DNA of 64,000 nt from G965207335 sp965207335 (GTDB lineage Bacteria > Pseudomonadota > Gammaproteobacteria > PS1 > Pseudothioglobaceae), in the NCBI GenBank assembly GCA_965207335.1, contig OZ242267.1:434001-498000 (forward strand). Direction: 5' to 3'. Of this stretch, positions 54,646-63,508 are shown one piece after another. A program made the position numbers and the translations under genes. The notes below the pieces were generated by a model. The model saw only the letters and a list, made by a program, of their open reading frames with translations. It ran no database searches and was not told the origin of the DNA. Position 1 is the stretch's first letter. Each line of letters starts with the position of its first letter.

Positions 54646-54760
54646 TAAGGATGTTTATATGCTTGGTGTTGTTGGTTAATTATGCTGTTTTTGTATAAAT
54701 AAATAATACTTATGTAATAGCTTAACTAGTTTTTGGGTAATTATTTAACCTATATTTATT
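54646..54760 (-). repeat. Long copy of the dispersed intergenic repeat
   Basis: It lies between iscR and the truncated Res gene. It shares AAGGATGTTTATATGC (inverted relative to 17350-17370), TTTTTGTATAAATAAATAAT and TAGCTTAACTAGTTTTT...TTATTTAACCTATATT with the copies at 364-446, 1330-1480 and 5870-5950. Its right end supplies the last codons and stop of the Res remnant. Confidence 0.5.
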
Positions 54761-55428
54761 GCTAATTCTACATATAAGCTAGTTTTGAAGTCATTTTCTT
54801 GTTGCTTATTATAGAATTGTAAGCCAAATATTTTATAATTCTGGTTATTATGCTCAATATAATTAGACTTAAACTTGTCTTTAATAGCTAATAAAAAATC
54901 TTCTTTCCATTTCTCATGTTCTTGCAAATACTCACCTTTTGGCTCTCCTTGAATAGTAGTAAAGCAAATATTAATATCATTGTTATTTGCATAACAAAAA
55001 TTATCTACTACTTTTATATTTACTTGTTTGTTGTTGATAATTATTTTGTCATTAAACAAATATTTACTAGAATATTGATTGATAAAATTATCTTTGGTTT
55101 TTTCTACTATTTGCGAGCGATTAACAAAAAATAAAAAATTACGGTAACCTTTTTCGTAGAGATATAAAATCAAACCTGCCATAATAATAGTTTTACCGCT
55201 ACCTGTTGCCATATAATAAGCTAGGTGGATATTATTTGCTGGTTTTATGTAGGCTTCTGCATCATCATTTTCATAATAAGCATAAAAACGATTAAATGCT
55301 TGTTTTTGATAATCTCTTAGCTGTAATTTAGGGTTAAGATTATCAACAACAAAAGGCAAGGCTTTATCTTGCCTTAACTCTCTGCCAAATTCTTCTTTTA
55401 TGCTATCAAATAAGAATTTATCAGTCAT
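54745..55428 (-). pseudogene. Internally deleted type III restriction enzyme (Res) remnant
   Basis: The 227-residue frame starts like a type III Res subunit (LQLRDYQKQAFNRFYAYY), with Walker A YYMATGSGKTIIMAGL near residue 77 and motif-like NINICFTTIQG. Immediately after comes GEPKGEYLQEHEKWKEDF, which resembles the C-terminal nuclease ExK motif of these enzymes, then IFGLQFYNKQQENDFK. Full Res proteins have about 850-1000 residues, so several hundred residues, including DEAD-box helicase motifs, are missing in frame. It overlaps rhuM by 8 bases and cannot be a working restriction enzyme. A residual role cannot be excluded. Confidence 0.8.
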
Positions 55429-56452
55429 TTTTATCTTTTATTTTTTTAATCACTTTATCAAAATCAGAATTTATTTTTTGGGTTTTATTAAATTTATCAT
55501 ATTCAATATATGCTTTTTTATCTGCTTGCTGTTTTGACACATCACCAGTATTATCTAAAATCTTAAAATCATTAAAATTTAAGAATTTATTTACTGATTT
55601 ACTAAAACCTTGCATAGTTAATTCTTTTCTTTGCTCTATTTGGTTCTCAATATAATCAAAATAACTGGATATTGTTCGTTCTAATTTTTTAATCTCATCT
55701 TCTTTTAAATAGTTTTTAGCAATGTTAGTATCAGATTTTAATATTCTGTCATCTGGTGCATTTTTCCAAGTTTGCAAACCCATATTTGGCAAATTTTTAT
55801 TAGCACGAGTGCTTATAATATCTGCAGCTGTTTGTCCTGTGATTGCATAATGGAATTTATTTTGCACATTGGCAAAAAAGTTTTTAGTAATTTCATCATT
55901 TTTATTATAATCAATACAACACTCAGAAAAAATATCTGTTATTTGTTGATAAACCCGCCTTTCACTAGCCCTAATTGAGCGAACTCGTTCTAATAATTCT
56001 TTAAAATAGTCTTTGCCAAAATAACGCCCGTTTTTAAGACGATTATCATCTAATGCAAAACCTTTAATAATATATTCTTTTAGGATACTACTTGCCCAAA
56101 TTCTAAACTGAGTTGCTTGATGAGAATTAACTCTATATCCTACTGATAAAATAGCATCTAAATTGTAATATTTAACACTTATTTTTTGAATTTTCCCAGT
56201 AATAGCACCGTGTTGAGTGGTATGTGCAAAATTTGCACATACCACTTTTTCCTCTAACTCGCATGATATAAAAATATTTTTTAAATGTTTGCCAACAACA
56301 CTTCTATCTACACCAAATAATTGAGCAATTTTCTCTTGTGGTAGCCATATTGTTTCATTGTGTAACAATATTTCAACTTTAACCTCGCCATTAGGTGTGT
56401 TGTAAAGTAAAAAATCAGTCAATTTATCTTGCAAAGATATATTATTTTTCAT
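55421..56452 (-). CDS. RhuM-family protein
   Basis: The 343-residue protein belongs to the RhuM/virulence-associated family often found inside restriction-modification loci. N-terminal half: helix-turn-helix-like segment (TIWLPQEKIAQLFGVDRSVVGKHLKNIF), then ISVKYYNLDAILSVGYRVNSHQATQFRIWAS, the family hallmark. C-terminal half: YHAITG-like FHYAITGQTAADIISTRAN and a Lys/Asp-rich tail. Its function is not established. It precedes and overlaps the Res remnant, consistent with a decayed R-M island; no mod gene is seen. Confidence 0.85.
   Translation of the reverse strand: MKNNISLQDKLTDFLLYNTPNGEVKVEILLHNETIWLPQEKIAQLFGVDRSVVGKHLKNIFISCELEEKVVCANFAHTTQHGAITGKIQKISVKYYNLDAILSVGYRVNSHQATQFRIWASSILKEYIIKGFALDDNRLKNGRYFGKDYFKELLERVRSIRASERRVYQQITDIFSECCIDYNKNDEITKNFFANVQNKFHYAITGQTAADIISTRANKNLPNMGLQTWKNAPDDRILKSDTNIAKNYLKEDEIKKLERTISSYFDYIENQIEQRKELTMQGFSKSVNKFLNFNDFKILDNTGDVSKQQADKKAYIEYDKFNKTQKINSDFDKVIKKIKDKND
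56216..56246. repeat. Perfect 15-bp inverted repeat inside rhuM
   Basis: AGTGGTATGTGCAAA, one base, then its exact reverse complement TTTGCACATACCACT. It lies in the N-terminal coding part of rhuM (VVCANFAHTTQ). A related inverted repeat with a different central sequence lies exactly 300 bases away at 56516-56546. Confidence 0.9.
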
Positions 56453-56500
56453 AAAAATCTTTATTTAATATTTTGATTTTATCATATAAAATTAAACTTT

Positions 56501-56592
56501 TATAGCACCGTGTTGAGTGGTATTTTCCAAAATGGAAACAACCACTTTTCCTCTAATTCCATAGACTAAAAAATATTTTTTAAATGCTTTAG
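56501..56592 (-). pseudogene. Fragment of a second rhuM copy
   Basis: Read leftward it encodes KHLKNIF, ELEEK and, after a one-base frameshift, VVVSILENTTQHGAI. It corresponds to the rhuM segment at 56202-56292 but with a different middle. It carries a stop and the frameshift and ends abruptly, so it is a decayed duplicate. The flanking bases between rhuM and cysE show nothing else. Confidence 0.8.
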
Positions 56593-56623
56593 TTTTTTGT
56601 TTAAGATTGTTAAGTAAAAACTG

Positions 56624-57355
56624 TTATTTGTCTTCTATTTCTAATTTATTAGCGTCAATACCATTTTCAGGACAATGTATGTCTAATTTGTCACTTAGTT
56701 TGTGTACTTGTAAGTCTAGTTTTTTGATGTGTTGTAGCATGGCATTTATAGCTGATGTAGTTGGGTCATCCATAGCATTTTTACTCATTCCATAAGCCTC
56801 AAAGCCAATTTCATTAGCCGTCTTATTAATGTTTTGAAAATGCTTTTTTTGTTCTTTTACTAACCTGGCTGGTACACCAATTGCGGTATGATTTTCAGCT
56901 ATTGATTTTACAACCACAGAGTTTGAGCCTATTTTTACTCCATTTGCTATTACAATATTGCCTAAGACTTTTGCCCCAGCACCTACTACAACATTGTTTT
57001 TTAAAGTTGGGTGTCGTTTGCCTTCATTCCAACTAACACCACCTAAGGTAACACCTTGATATAGTGTGCAATCATCGCCTATTTCTGTTGTTTCGCCAAT
57101 TACCACACCCATACCGTGGTCGATAAATAGTCTTCTGCCTATTTTAGCACCTGGGTGGATTTCAATACCTGTCATAATCCTACTGAAAGCTGATATAAAC
57201 CGTGCTAGCCAAAAAAGCTTAATATTCCATAACTTATGGGTAAATCTATGGATAATTAAGGCTTGAACGCCTGGATAACAGGTAATAACTTCAAACTTGT
57301 TTTTAGCGGCTGGGTCTCTGGCAAATACGCAATTAATGTCTTCAAAAAAACTCAT
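56624..57355 (-). CDS. cysE: Serine O-acetyltransferase
   Basis: CysE makes O-acetylserine for cysteine synthesis. The 243-residue protein has an N-terminal helical part (FFEDINCVFARDPAAKN) and a left-handed beta-helix of hexapeptides (IEIHPGAKIGRRLFIDHGMGVVIGETTEIGDDCTLYQGVTLGG). The C-terminal tail is longer than in minimal forms. In some Gammaproteobacteria and Firmicutes cysE lies beside iscR/iscS; here the R-M remnant separates them. Confidence 0.95.
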   Translation of the reverse strand: MSFFEDINCVFARDPAAKNKFEVITCYPGVQALIIHRFTHKLWNIKLFWLARFISAFSRIMTGIEIHPGAKIGRRLFIDHGMGVVIGETTEIGDDCTLYQGVTLGGVSWNEGKRHPTLKNNVVVGAGAKVLGNIVIANGVKIGSNSVVVKSIAENHTAIGVPARLVKEQKKHFQNINKTANEIGFEAYGMSKNAMDDPTTSAINAMLQHIKKLDLQVHKLSDKLDIHCPENGIDANKLEIEDK

Positions 57356-57410
57356 AACTGCATATTATACAAGTATGTAGTATAGTAATTAGAATATTTT
57401 GTAATTACTA

Positions 57411-57573
57411 GAGACCTTTGCATAAATAGGGGTGATTAGCAAAAAATTTAATTTTTACCGAATTAGTGATTTTATTAAACATTGTCCTAGCAGGACTAAG
57501 GCTGGGTTTAAAAAATTGCTAAGTTGGTGAAAAGTGGGCTTTTGATGATTATTAATATTTATGCAAAGGTCTC
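57411..57573 (+). mobile_element. MITE-like element with GAGACCTTTGCA ends (163 bp)
   Basis: Left end GAGACCTTTGCATAAATAGG, right end ATTTATGCAAAGGTCTC. The left 70 bases match, inverted, the right end of the 20209 element; the right 45 match, inverted, its left end. The interior (57475-57535) is unique in the window and includes a small inverted repeat (GTCCTAGCAGGAC). No transposase is encoded. No clear target duplication was found. Confidence 0.75.
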
Positions 57574-57589
57574 TATTAATTTAGTGTTT

Positions 57590-58417
57590 TTATTTTTGCA
57601 GTGTTTTAAACCTTTTATACTGCCACAAATATTGCTCTGGATTTTTTTTAACTAAATTTTCTATATTTTGGTTCATTAATAAACAATCATTTGTAATATC
57701 ATTATCCTTAGATAAAATGTCAATCTCTTTAAAATACAAATTAAACCCCTTGCCATAATCTAAGCGTTTAGCATAAGATAAGATTATTTTACTATTGTAT
57801 TTTCTGGCTAATTTAACAAGTATGGTTGCAGTTGGTGTAGGAATATTAAAAAAATCTACCACAACACTAGATTTATTATTTTCTGGTACTTGGTCTGGCA
57901 AAATGCAGATTATATCTTTATTTCGTAGTGCTTTTTGTAGTTTTGCAACCCCTGAAAATCGTGTGTTTACTAAATTATAATTATCTGTTTGCCTTGCTTG
58001 TAATAATAATTCATCAAACTTTTTATTACGCAATGGTTTGTAAAGTGCTGTTGTATGTCTAATATAACTGGCAAATCTACCTAATAATTCCCAAGCACCT
58101 ATATGAGGTATAAGCATAATAACATTATCATTTTCGCTAAGGTGTTCTAAACCTTGTATGTTTTTAATTAATTTATTATTTTTGCTAGCGTTATTACCCC
58201 AAATAATAGGTGCTTCTAATAATGATTTTGTTAAATTTATAATATTTTTTTTTATAATCTTACTGCGTTGTTTTTTTGTTAATTCTGTTAAACATAAATT
58301 AACATTAGTAGTTATACTTTGCCTACTTTTACTATTACTATAATAAGCAAATATACCAATAATATAGCCTAAAAAATGACTTAACTTTAGTGGCAATTTT
58401 GATAAAAAAAATAACAT
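57590..58417 (-). CDS. Lipid A biosynthesis acyltransferase (LpxL/LpxM family)
   Basis: The 275-residue membrane-associated enzyme adds a secondary acyl chain to lipid A. It has an N-terminal hydrophobic segment (HFLGYIIGIFAYYSNSKSRQ), the HX4(D/E) catalytic motif in MLIPHIGAWELLGRF near residue 106, and ICILPDQVPENNKSSVVVDFF. I cannot tell LpxL from LpxM or other acyl chain specificities. It starts 11 bases after ttcA. Confidence 0.9.
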   Translation of the reverse strand: MLFFLSKLPLKLSHFLGYIIGIFAYYSNSKSRQSITTNVNLCLTELTKKQRSKIIKKNIINLTKSLLEAPIIWGNNASKNNKLIKNIQGLEHLSENDNVIMLIPHIGAWELLGRFASYIRHTTALYKPLRNKKFDELLLQARQTDNYNLVNTRFSGVAKLQKALRNKDIICILPDQVPENNKSSVVVDFFNIPTPTATILVKLARKYNSKIILSYAKRLDYGKGFNLYFKEIDILSKDNDITNDCLLMNQNIENLVKKNPEQYLWQYKRFKTLQK

Positions 58418-58428
58418 TATTTTATTTT

Positions 58429-59169
58429 TTATGTAGTTTTATTTGTTGTTAAAATAGGTTTTATAGCATTTAAAATATTTGCATATAAATTAGCAACCCT
58501 GCTTTCTTCTTTATTTAGTAAATTTTTATAATACTCTCTTTGGGTTGGCTTGGCAAAACAAGCTGGACAATTATCTTTTATAATTGGTAATTTTGCTGTG
58601 TTGGCAAAACTTACTAATTGTCTCTCTCTAACATAAATTAAGGGACGAATAACATTAATATCGCCATCATTATTAAGGTAATTTGCTTTCATTGTTTGTA
58701 ATTGTCCATTGTGAAAAATTGACATAATCAAACTCTGTGCTAAGTCGTCTAAATGCTGTCCTAAAGCTAAAATATTGTAATTATGCTTTCTTGCTATTTT
58801 ATACATTAACCCGCGTTTCATTCTTGCACAAAAAGCACAATACGAATTTCCTTTCATGCTTTTTTTTGCCTGTTCTACGATTGGAAATTGTTCTAAAAAA
58901 TAATCAACACCATAGCTGGCAAAGTATTCTAGCAAGGGGCTTAAATCAAAACTTGTTACTTTTGGGTCTATACTAACTACTCCTAAATGAAATTTTATTG
59001 GTGCACATTTTTTGAAGTGCTGTAATATATGAAATAAACTAAGAGAATCTTTGCCCCCAGATACTGCTAACAATACCCTATCGCCATCTTTTAACATATT
59101 AAAATCATAAATAGCCCGCCCTACTTGTTTGGATAATTTTTTGGGTACAGTAACTGCTGGTAAAATCAT
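58429..59169 (-). CDS. ttcA: tRNA 2-thiocytidine synthase TtcA
   Basis: TtcA thiolates C32 of some tRNAs using an Fe-S cluster. The 246-residue protein has the PP-loop VLLAVSGGKDSLSLF, the Cys pair YCAFCARMKRG near residue 130, and a third Cys in DNCPACFAKPTQR. It lies 2 bases after the TolC-like gene; the isc operon in the window would supply its cluster. Confidence 0.95.
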   Translation of the reverse strand: MILPAVTVPKKLSKQVGRAIYDFNMLKDGDRVLLAVSGGKDSLSLFHILQHFKKCAPIKFHLGVVSIDPKVTSFDLSPLLEYFASYGVDYFLEQFPIVEQAKKSMKGNSYCAFCARMKRGLMYKIARKHNYNILALGQHLDDLAQSLIMSIFHNGQLQTMKANYLNNDGDINVIRPLIYVRERQLVSFANTAKLPIIKDNCPACFAKPTQREYYKNLLNKEESRVANLYANILNAIKPILTTNKTT

Positions 59170-59171
59170 TA

Positions 59172-60578
59172 TTATTTATATATTTTATTAATAAAAGTCA
59201 AATACTCCAAAAAATATTTTTGATAATCTGCAAAATTTTTAGCATATAACAAATTAATATTTTCTTCGTTATCCTGTGCCTGAATTACAAAAGTTGTATT
59301 GCCAACACCATTTTTATAACGAGATTCTTCTTCCTCTGTTCTTTGTTTTGCTATTGTTAATTGCCTTTTATTGGTGTTAATAATAGTTATTAAATATTTT
59401 AATTTAACCATTAATGACTGTGTTTGTTCTTTTATGTTTGTTACATTCTCCTGATACAAATAATCTATATTTTCTAAGTCTAATATTAATTTATCAAATT
59501 CATTATTATTAACCAAATTCCCTAATGGGTAAGATAAATTTAGTCCTATTGTGGTATTGGGATTATATTTTGTTAAACTATCTTTGAAAGATTTTTGCTC
59601 TGAAATTAAACCTATTCCTAAGGATAAATCTAAATTCGCTTTATTAATATCTTTGTTTGATAACAATTGACGATTAATTTTTTCTTTATTTAAGGATAAT
59701 ATTCGCAGTTTATAATTATTGTTTACTAAAAAATTAGTATCAATTACAGTATCTAGTTTATGTATTTTGTATAAATTCATAGCAGATATAATTTTATCTC
59801 TACTAATTCCTAAGGTAATAGCTAGACTCTCTTGTAATGCGTGTAGTGATTGTTTGACTTCTTGTAAATTTTGCTCGCTTCTTAATAAGGCATCTTCTTG
59901 TAATAAAACATCTAATTTTTCTGCCAAAGATACTTTAAATTTATCTTTTACTAGTTTTAACTCTTTTTTTGTTAAAAATAAGCGTTGATTATTTATCTTA
60001 ACTAAATTTTGTAAATATGTTAAATCAACAAATAATTTTAGTTTTTCTAAAATAAAATTTTGTTTATTATTTGTGGTATCAATAGTGGTTATTTCCTTAT
60101 TAATAATTGCTAAATCATAGGGTAATTTATCATTTAAACCGTCTTTATTACGCCATAAAGGATGAGTATAATTTACAGCTATATTATTGCTATAATTAGT
60201 ATTGCTAGTAGTATTTTCACTACCGCTATACGATAAATTAATGTTTCCGCCAGTATCATAAATATCTCTTGATAATGAGCTATTTAAGGCAATATTTCTA
60301 CTATCATTGTAACTATTAGTTGCAGAATTAGTAATATTATTCAAATCTTGATAGGTGTATTGTCCTGTAAGAGAAAACTCCCAATCTTGTTTTGCCAGAG
60401 TACCATATATGGTATTTTTTGCTAAAGAATTTGCTAGTATTTGTTGTTTAAAAAATGGATGATATGCTAATAATTGCTTAGTAAATGTTGCTGTTGATAA
60501 ACCATTTGCATAAACATTATTAATACCTAACAATATAACAATTAAGTATCTAAATTTTAAGTATTTTTTTAATTTCAT
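59172..60578 (-). CDS. TolC-family outer-membrane protein (second copy)
   Basis: The chosen start (MKLKKYLKFRYLIVILLG) gives a signal peptide ending NVYANG. Earlier in-frame starts would lengthen an overlap with aroK. The body has long helices (LVKDKFKVSLAEKLDVLLQEDALLRSEQNLQEV) and beta segments (NTTIGLNLSYPLGN), with an Asn/Ser/Thr-rich strand region near 60-130. It is a TolC-like efflux or secretion duct without neighbouring pump genes. It differs clearly from the TolC-like protein of the secretion operon. Confidence 0.82.
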   Translation of the reverse strand: MKLKKYLKFRYLIVILLGINNVYANGLSTATFTKQLLAYHPFFKQQILANSLAKNTIYGTLAKQDWEFSLTGQYTYQDLNNITNSATNSYNDSRNIALNSSLSRDIYDTGGNINLSYSGSENTTSNTNYSNNIAVNYTHPLWRNKDGLNDKLPYDLAIINKEITTIDTTNNKQNFILEKLKLFVDLTYLQNLVKINNQRLFLTKKELKLVKDKFKVSLAEKLDVLLQEDALLRSEQNLQEVKQSLHALQESLAITLGISRDKIISAMNLYKIHKLDTVIDTNFLVNNNYKLRILSLNKEKINRQLLSNKDINKANLDLSLGIGLISEQKSFKDSLTKYNPNTTIGLNLSYPLGNLVNNNEFDKLILDLENIDYLYQENVTNIKEQTQSLMVKLKYLITIINTNKRQLTIAKQRTEEEESRYKNGVGNTTFVIQAQDNEENINLLYAKNFADYQKYFLEYLTFINKIYK

Positions 60579-61062
60579 TAACAACAACATAATGTTTTTT
60601 ATAAGATACATCTACTACAATATTAGCACATTCTAAATATAACTCTTCTCTTGAATTTATAATATCTTGAATTACCTGTTTTTTATTATTAACATTTTTT
60701 AATAATGGTCTAGTTTGATTATATTTTAATCTATCGTATAAACACTCAACTGAAGATTTTAAATATATTACTGAGCCTGATTTTTTTATAAGCTCGCGAT
60801 TTTCTTTCCTAATTACTACACCACCTCCTGTTGCTAAAATTATATCGTCAATAGTGCATAATTTACTTAACATTTTTGTTTCTCGTTTACGAAAAATATC
60901 CTCGCCTTCAATGTCAAAAATATCAATAATACTAACTCCTGTACTTTTAATCAACTCATTATCTATATCAAAAAAGTTTTTTTTTAACTTAAGAGATAGT
61001 TTATGTCCTATAAGTGTTTTGCCACAACCCATAGCACCTACTAATATTATAGGCCTAGCCAT
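60550..61062 (-). CDS. aroK: Shikimate kinase
   Basis: The 170-residue kinase phosphorylates shikimate. It has Walker A GAMGCGKTLIGHKL, DIDNELIKSTG (substrate/Mg), FRKRETKML, LATGGGVVIRKENREL and the lid TRPLLK. aroB usually follows aroK; here the two are about 23 kb apart. Its stop overlaps the next gene's start region. Confidence 0.95.
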   Translation of the reverse strand: MARPIILVGAMGCGKTLIGHKLSLKLKKNFFDIDNELIKSTGVSIIDIFDIEGEDIFRKRETKMLSKLCTIDDIILATGGGVVIRKENRELIKKSGSVIYLKSSVECLYDRLKYNQTRPLLKNVNNKKQVIQDIINSREELYLECANIVVDVSYKKHYVVVNEIKKILKI

Positions 61063-61063
61063 T

Positions 61064-61237
61064 TTATTTTTTTAATACATAATGCATAGAGCAATATGGA
61101 CATAAGGCACTAAGCTTATGTTTTAAATCTAAAAAAACTCTAGGGTGAGATATATTACTGTTGTTAGGAGGACAATAAAAAGGCAAGTCTTTTTCATAAA
61201 CTACATAATGAGATACTTTATTAGCATTATTAATCAT
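61064..61237 (-). CDS. Small CHCC zinc-finger protein
   Basis: A 57-residue frame reads MINNANKVSHYVVYEKDLPF, then CPPNNSNISHPRVFLDL and ALCPYCSMHYVLKK. The Cys...His...Cys-x2-Cys arrangement (YCPP, SHPRV, CPYC) is the zf-CHCC domain seen in small bacterial proteins and in NDUFS6 of complex I. Its position between ilvE and aroK, 1 base from aroK and 6 from ilvE, supports it as a real gene. Function is unknown; zinc binding is inferred. Confidence 0.88.
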   Translation of the reverse strand: MINNANKVSHYVVYEKDLPFYCPPNNSNISHPRVFLDLKHKLSALCPYCSMHYVLKK

Positions 61238-61243
61238 ATTATT

Positions 61244-62176
61244 TTAATTTATTCTGCCTGCTTCTAACCATTGCAAATATTTTGCATTTCTTCCGTAAAC
61301 ACAATCAAAATAAAGGTTTTGTAGTTTTTTAGTAATAGTACCTATACAAATACTGCCTATCTTCCTATTATCTAACTCTCTAATTGGTGTTAATTCAGCA
61401 GCAGTACCAGTAAAAAAGGCTTCATCAGCACAATATACCTCATCTCTAGTAATGCGTTTTTCAATAACTTTATAGCCTAAATCTTCTGCTAATTTACAAA
61501 CTGTATTACGGGTTATACCATCAAGTGCTGAGGTTAAGTCAGGAGTATAAAGTACATCTTTTTTAATGATAAAAACATTTTCTCCACTACCTTCTACAAC
61601 AAAACCGTCAACATCAAGCAATAACGCTTCATCATAACCATCTTTTAATGCTTCTTGTAGTGCTAACATAGAATTTATATAATTACCATTTGCTTTTGCT
61701 TTGCACATAGTACTATTAACATGATGACGACTAAATGATGAGGTATGCACTCGTAAGCCGTTTTTCATATTATCATCACCTAAATAACTACCCCATTCCC
61801 AAGCAGCAACCATAGTATGAACTTTTAAATTGTCAGCTCGTAAACCCATGCCCTCTGAACCATAAAAACACATTGGACGAATATAAGCAGATTTTAAGTT
61901 ATTTTTAATCAAAGCATCTTTTTGAACTTGATTTATTGTATCTTTGTCATAAGGGATTTTCATTCCTAATATATGTGCTGAATTAAACAACCTATCTGTA
62001 TGCTCTTGTAAACGAAAAATAGCACTACCACCTTCTGCCTCATAAGCTCTCATGCCTTCAAATACTCCCATACCATAATGCAAAGTATGTGTTAATACAT
62101 GTATTTTAGCTTCACGCCATTGTACCCATTTGCCGTCCAGCCAAATCAAACCATCTCTATCATCCATAATTGACAT
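61244..62176 (-). CDS. ilvE: Branched-chain amino acid aminotransferase
   Basis: The 310-residue PLP fold IV enzyme transaminates Leu, Ile and Val. It has HVLTHTLHYGMGVFEGMRAY near residue 30 and the PLP lysine in MCKAKANGNYINSMLA near 160. EGSGENVFIIKKDVLYTP and FFTGTAAELTPIREL follow. A second Met three codons in is an alternative start. It starts 1 base after the lysC stop, so they share an operon. Confidence 0.95.
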   Translation of the reverse strand: MSIMDDRDGLIWLDGKWVQWREAKIHVLTHTLHYGMGVFEGMRAYEAEGGSAIFRLQEHTDRLFNSAHILGMKIPYDKDTINQVQKDALIKNNLKSAYIRPMCFYGSEGMGLRADNLKVHTMVAAWEWGSYLGDDNMKNGLRVHTSSFSRHHVNSTMCKAKANGNYINSMLALQEALKDGYDEALLLDVDGFVVEGSGENVFIIKKDVLYTPDLTSALDGITRNTVCKLAEDLGYKVIEKRITRDEVYCADEAFFTGTAAELTPIRELDNRKIGSICIGTITKKLQNLYFDCVYGRNAKYLQWLEAGRIN

Positions 62177-62177
62177 T

Positions 62178-63422
62178 TTACACCTCTGTATCTAAATTAA
62201 AAGCACTATGCAAACTACGAACTGCTAATTCTAAATATTTTTCATTTATAATTACTGATATTTTTATCTCTGATGTACTTATCATATCTATATTTATATT
62301 TTCTTTGTGTAGCACGCCAAACATTTTACTAGCAATACCAGCATGAGAACGCATACCAATACCAACCAATGATATTTTAACTATTTTATTATTTGTTTGC
62401 ATGCTAATAGCACCTAATTCTTGACATTTTTGTTCTAGTATTACCTTAGCATTATCAAAATCTTCTCTATTCACAGTAAAAGCAAAGTTAGTCATACCCT
62501 CTCTTGCTGATACTGATTGTACTATCATATCTACCTCAATATTCGCTTGTGATATTGACTCTAAAATTGCAAATGCAATACCGGGTTTATCAGGGACTCC
62601 TATTAAACTAAGTTTTGCTTCATCTTTTTGATGAGCTATTGCTGAGATAACTACATCTTCCATAATATTTTCCTCACTAGTGATTAATGTTCCTTTTGGA
62701 TTATCTATCATTGATGATAATACCCTGAGTGGTACTTTATATTTGCTAGCAAATTCAACTGAACGAATTTGTAATATTTTTGAGCCTAAACTTGCCATTT
62801 CTAACATTTCTTCATAACTAACTTCTTTTATTCTTTTTGCGTCATGTACTATTTTAGGGTCAGTAGTATAAACACCATCAACATCAGTGTATATTTGACA
62901 TTCATCAGCAGACAATGCTACTGCTAATGCTACCGCAGTAGTATCCGAACCACCTCTTCCTAAGGTGGTAATATTGTTATTTTTATCTATTCCTTGAAAA
63001 CCTGCTACTACAATAACTTTTCCACTTGATAAATGTTTTTTTATTATTTCTGCGTCAATAGATTTGATTCTAGCCTTGCCATGAGAGCTATCTGTTATAA
63101 CCTTAGCTTGATAGGCATTGTAAGATATACTATCACAATCAATAGCTTGTAGCGCCATAGCAAGCACAGCAATTGTTATTTGCTCTCCTGTTGATAGTAG
63201 TGCATCTAATTCTCTACTTGATGGCTTGTAATAATTATCATTAATGGTGCTAGCATTTTTTGCAAGCTCTAATAAATCATTAGTCCTATTACCCATAGCA
63301 GAAACACTAACTACAATATCATTACCCGCTAGTTTTGCTAGTTTTATTCTTTTAGCTATCTTTTGAATTAATTCCACAGAAGCAACAGAAGTACCACCAT
63401 ATTTTTGAACTATAAGTGCCAT
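62178..63422 (-). CDS. lysC: Aspartate kinase
   Basis: Aspartokinase starts the Lys/Thr/Met pathway. I chose MALIVQKYGGTSV as the start (414 residues). An earlier in-frame start would add 33 residues, part of them encoded by the MITE. The kinase domain shows QKYGGTSVASVE, TLGRGGSDTTAVALA and DVDGVYTTDP. Two C-terminal ACT domains (SLIGVPDKPGIAFAIL; KISLVGIGMRSHAGIASKMF) suggest feedback control by an amino acid. It is a monofunctional enzyme. Confidence 0.95.
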   Translation of the reverse strand: MALIVQKYGGTSVASVELIQKIAKRIKLAKLAGNDIVVSVSAMGNRTNDLLELAKNASTINDNYYKPSSRELDALLSTGEQITIAVLAMALQAIDCDSISYNAYQAKVITDSSHGKARIKSIDAEIIKKHLSSGKVIVVAGFQGIDKNNNITTLGRGGSDTTAVALAVALSADECQIYTDVDGVYTTDPKIVHDAKRIKEVSYEEMLEMASLGSKILQIRSVEFASKYKVPLRVLSSMIDNPKGTLITSEENIMEDVVISAIAHQKDEAKLSLIGVPDKPGIAFAILESISQANIEVDMIVQSVSAREGMTNFAFTVNREDFDNAKVILEQKCQELGAISMQTNNKIVKISLVGIGMRSHAGIASKMFGVLHKENINIDMISTSEIKISVIINEKYLELAVRSLHSAFNLDTEV

Positions 63423-63508
63423 ATAATAATTAAAATAATAAATACTGAACTTAATTATACCCAAAACATAATGACACTGTACAAGGTGTAAAAAATTAGC
63501 ATTGTTTA

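Noticed and set aside
57478..57540. Transposase remnant inside the 57411 element
   Set aside because: Short translations in both directions gave no convincing transposase motif; I treat the element as non-autonomous.
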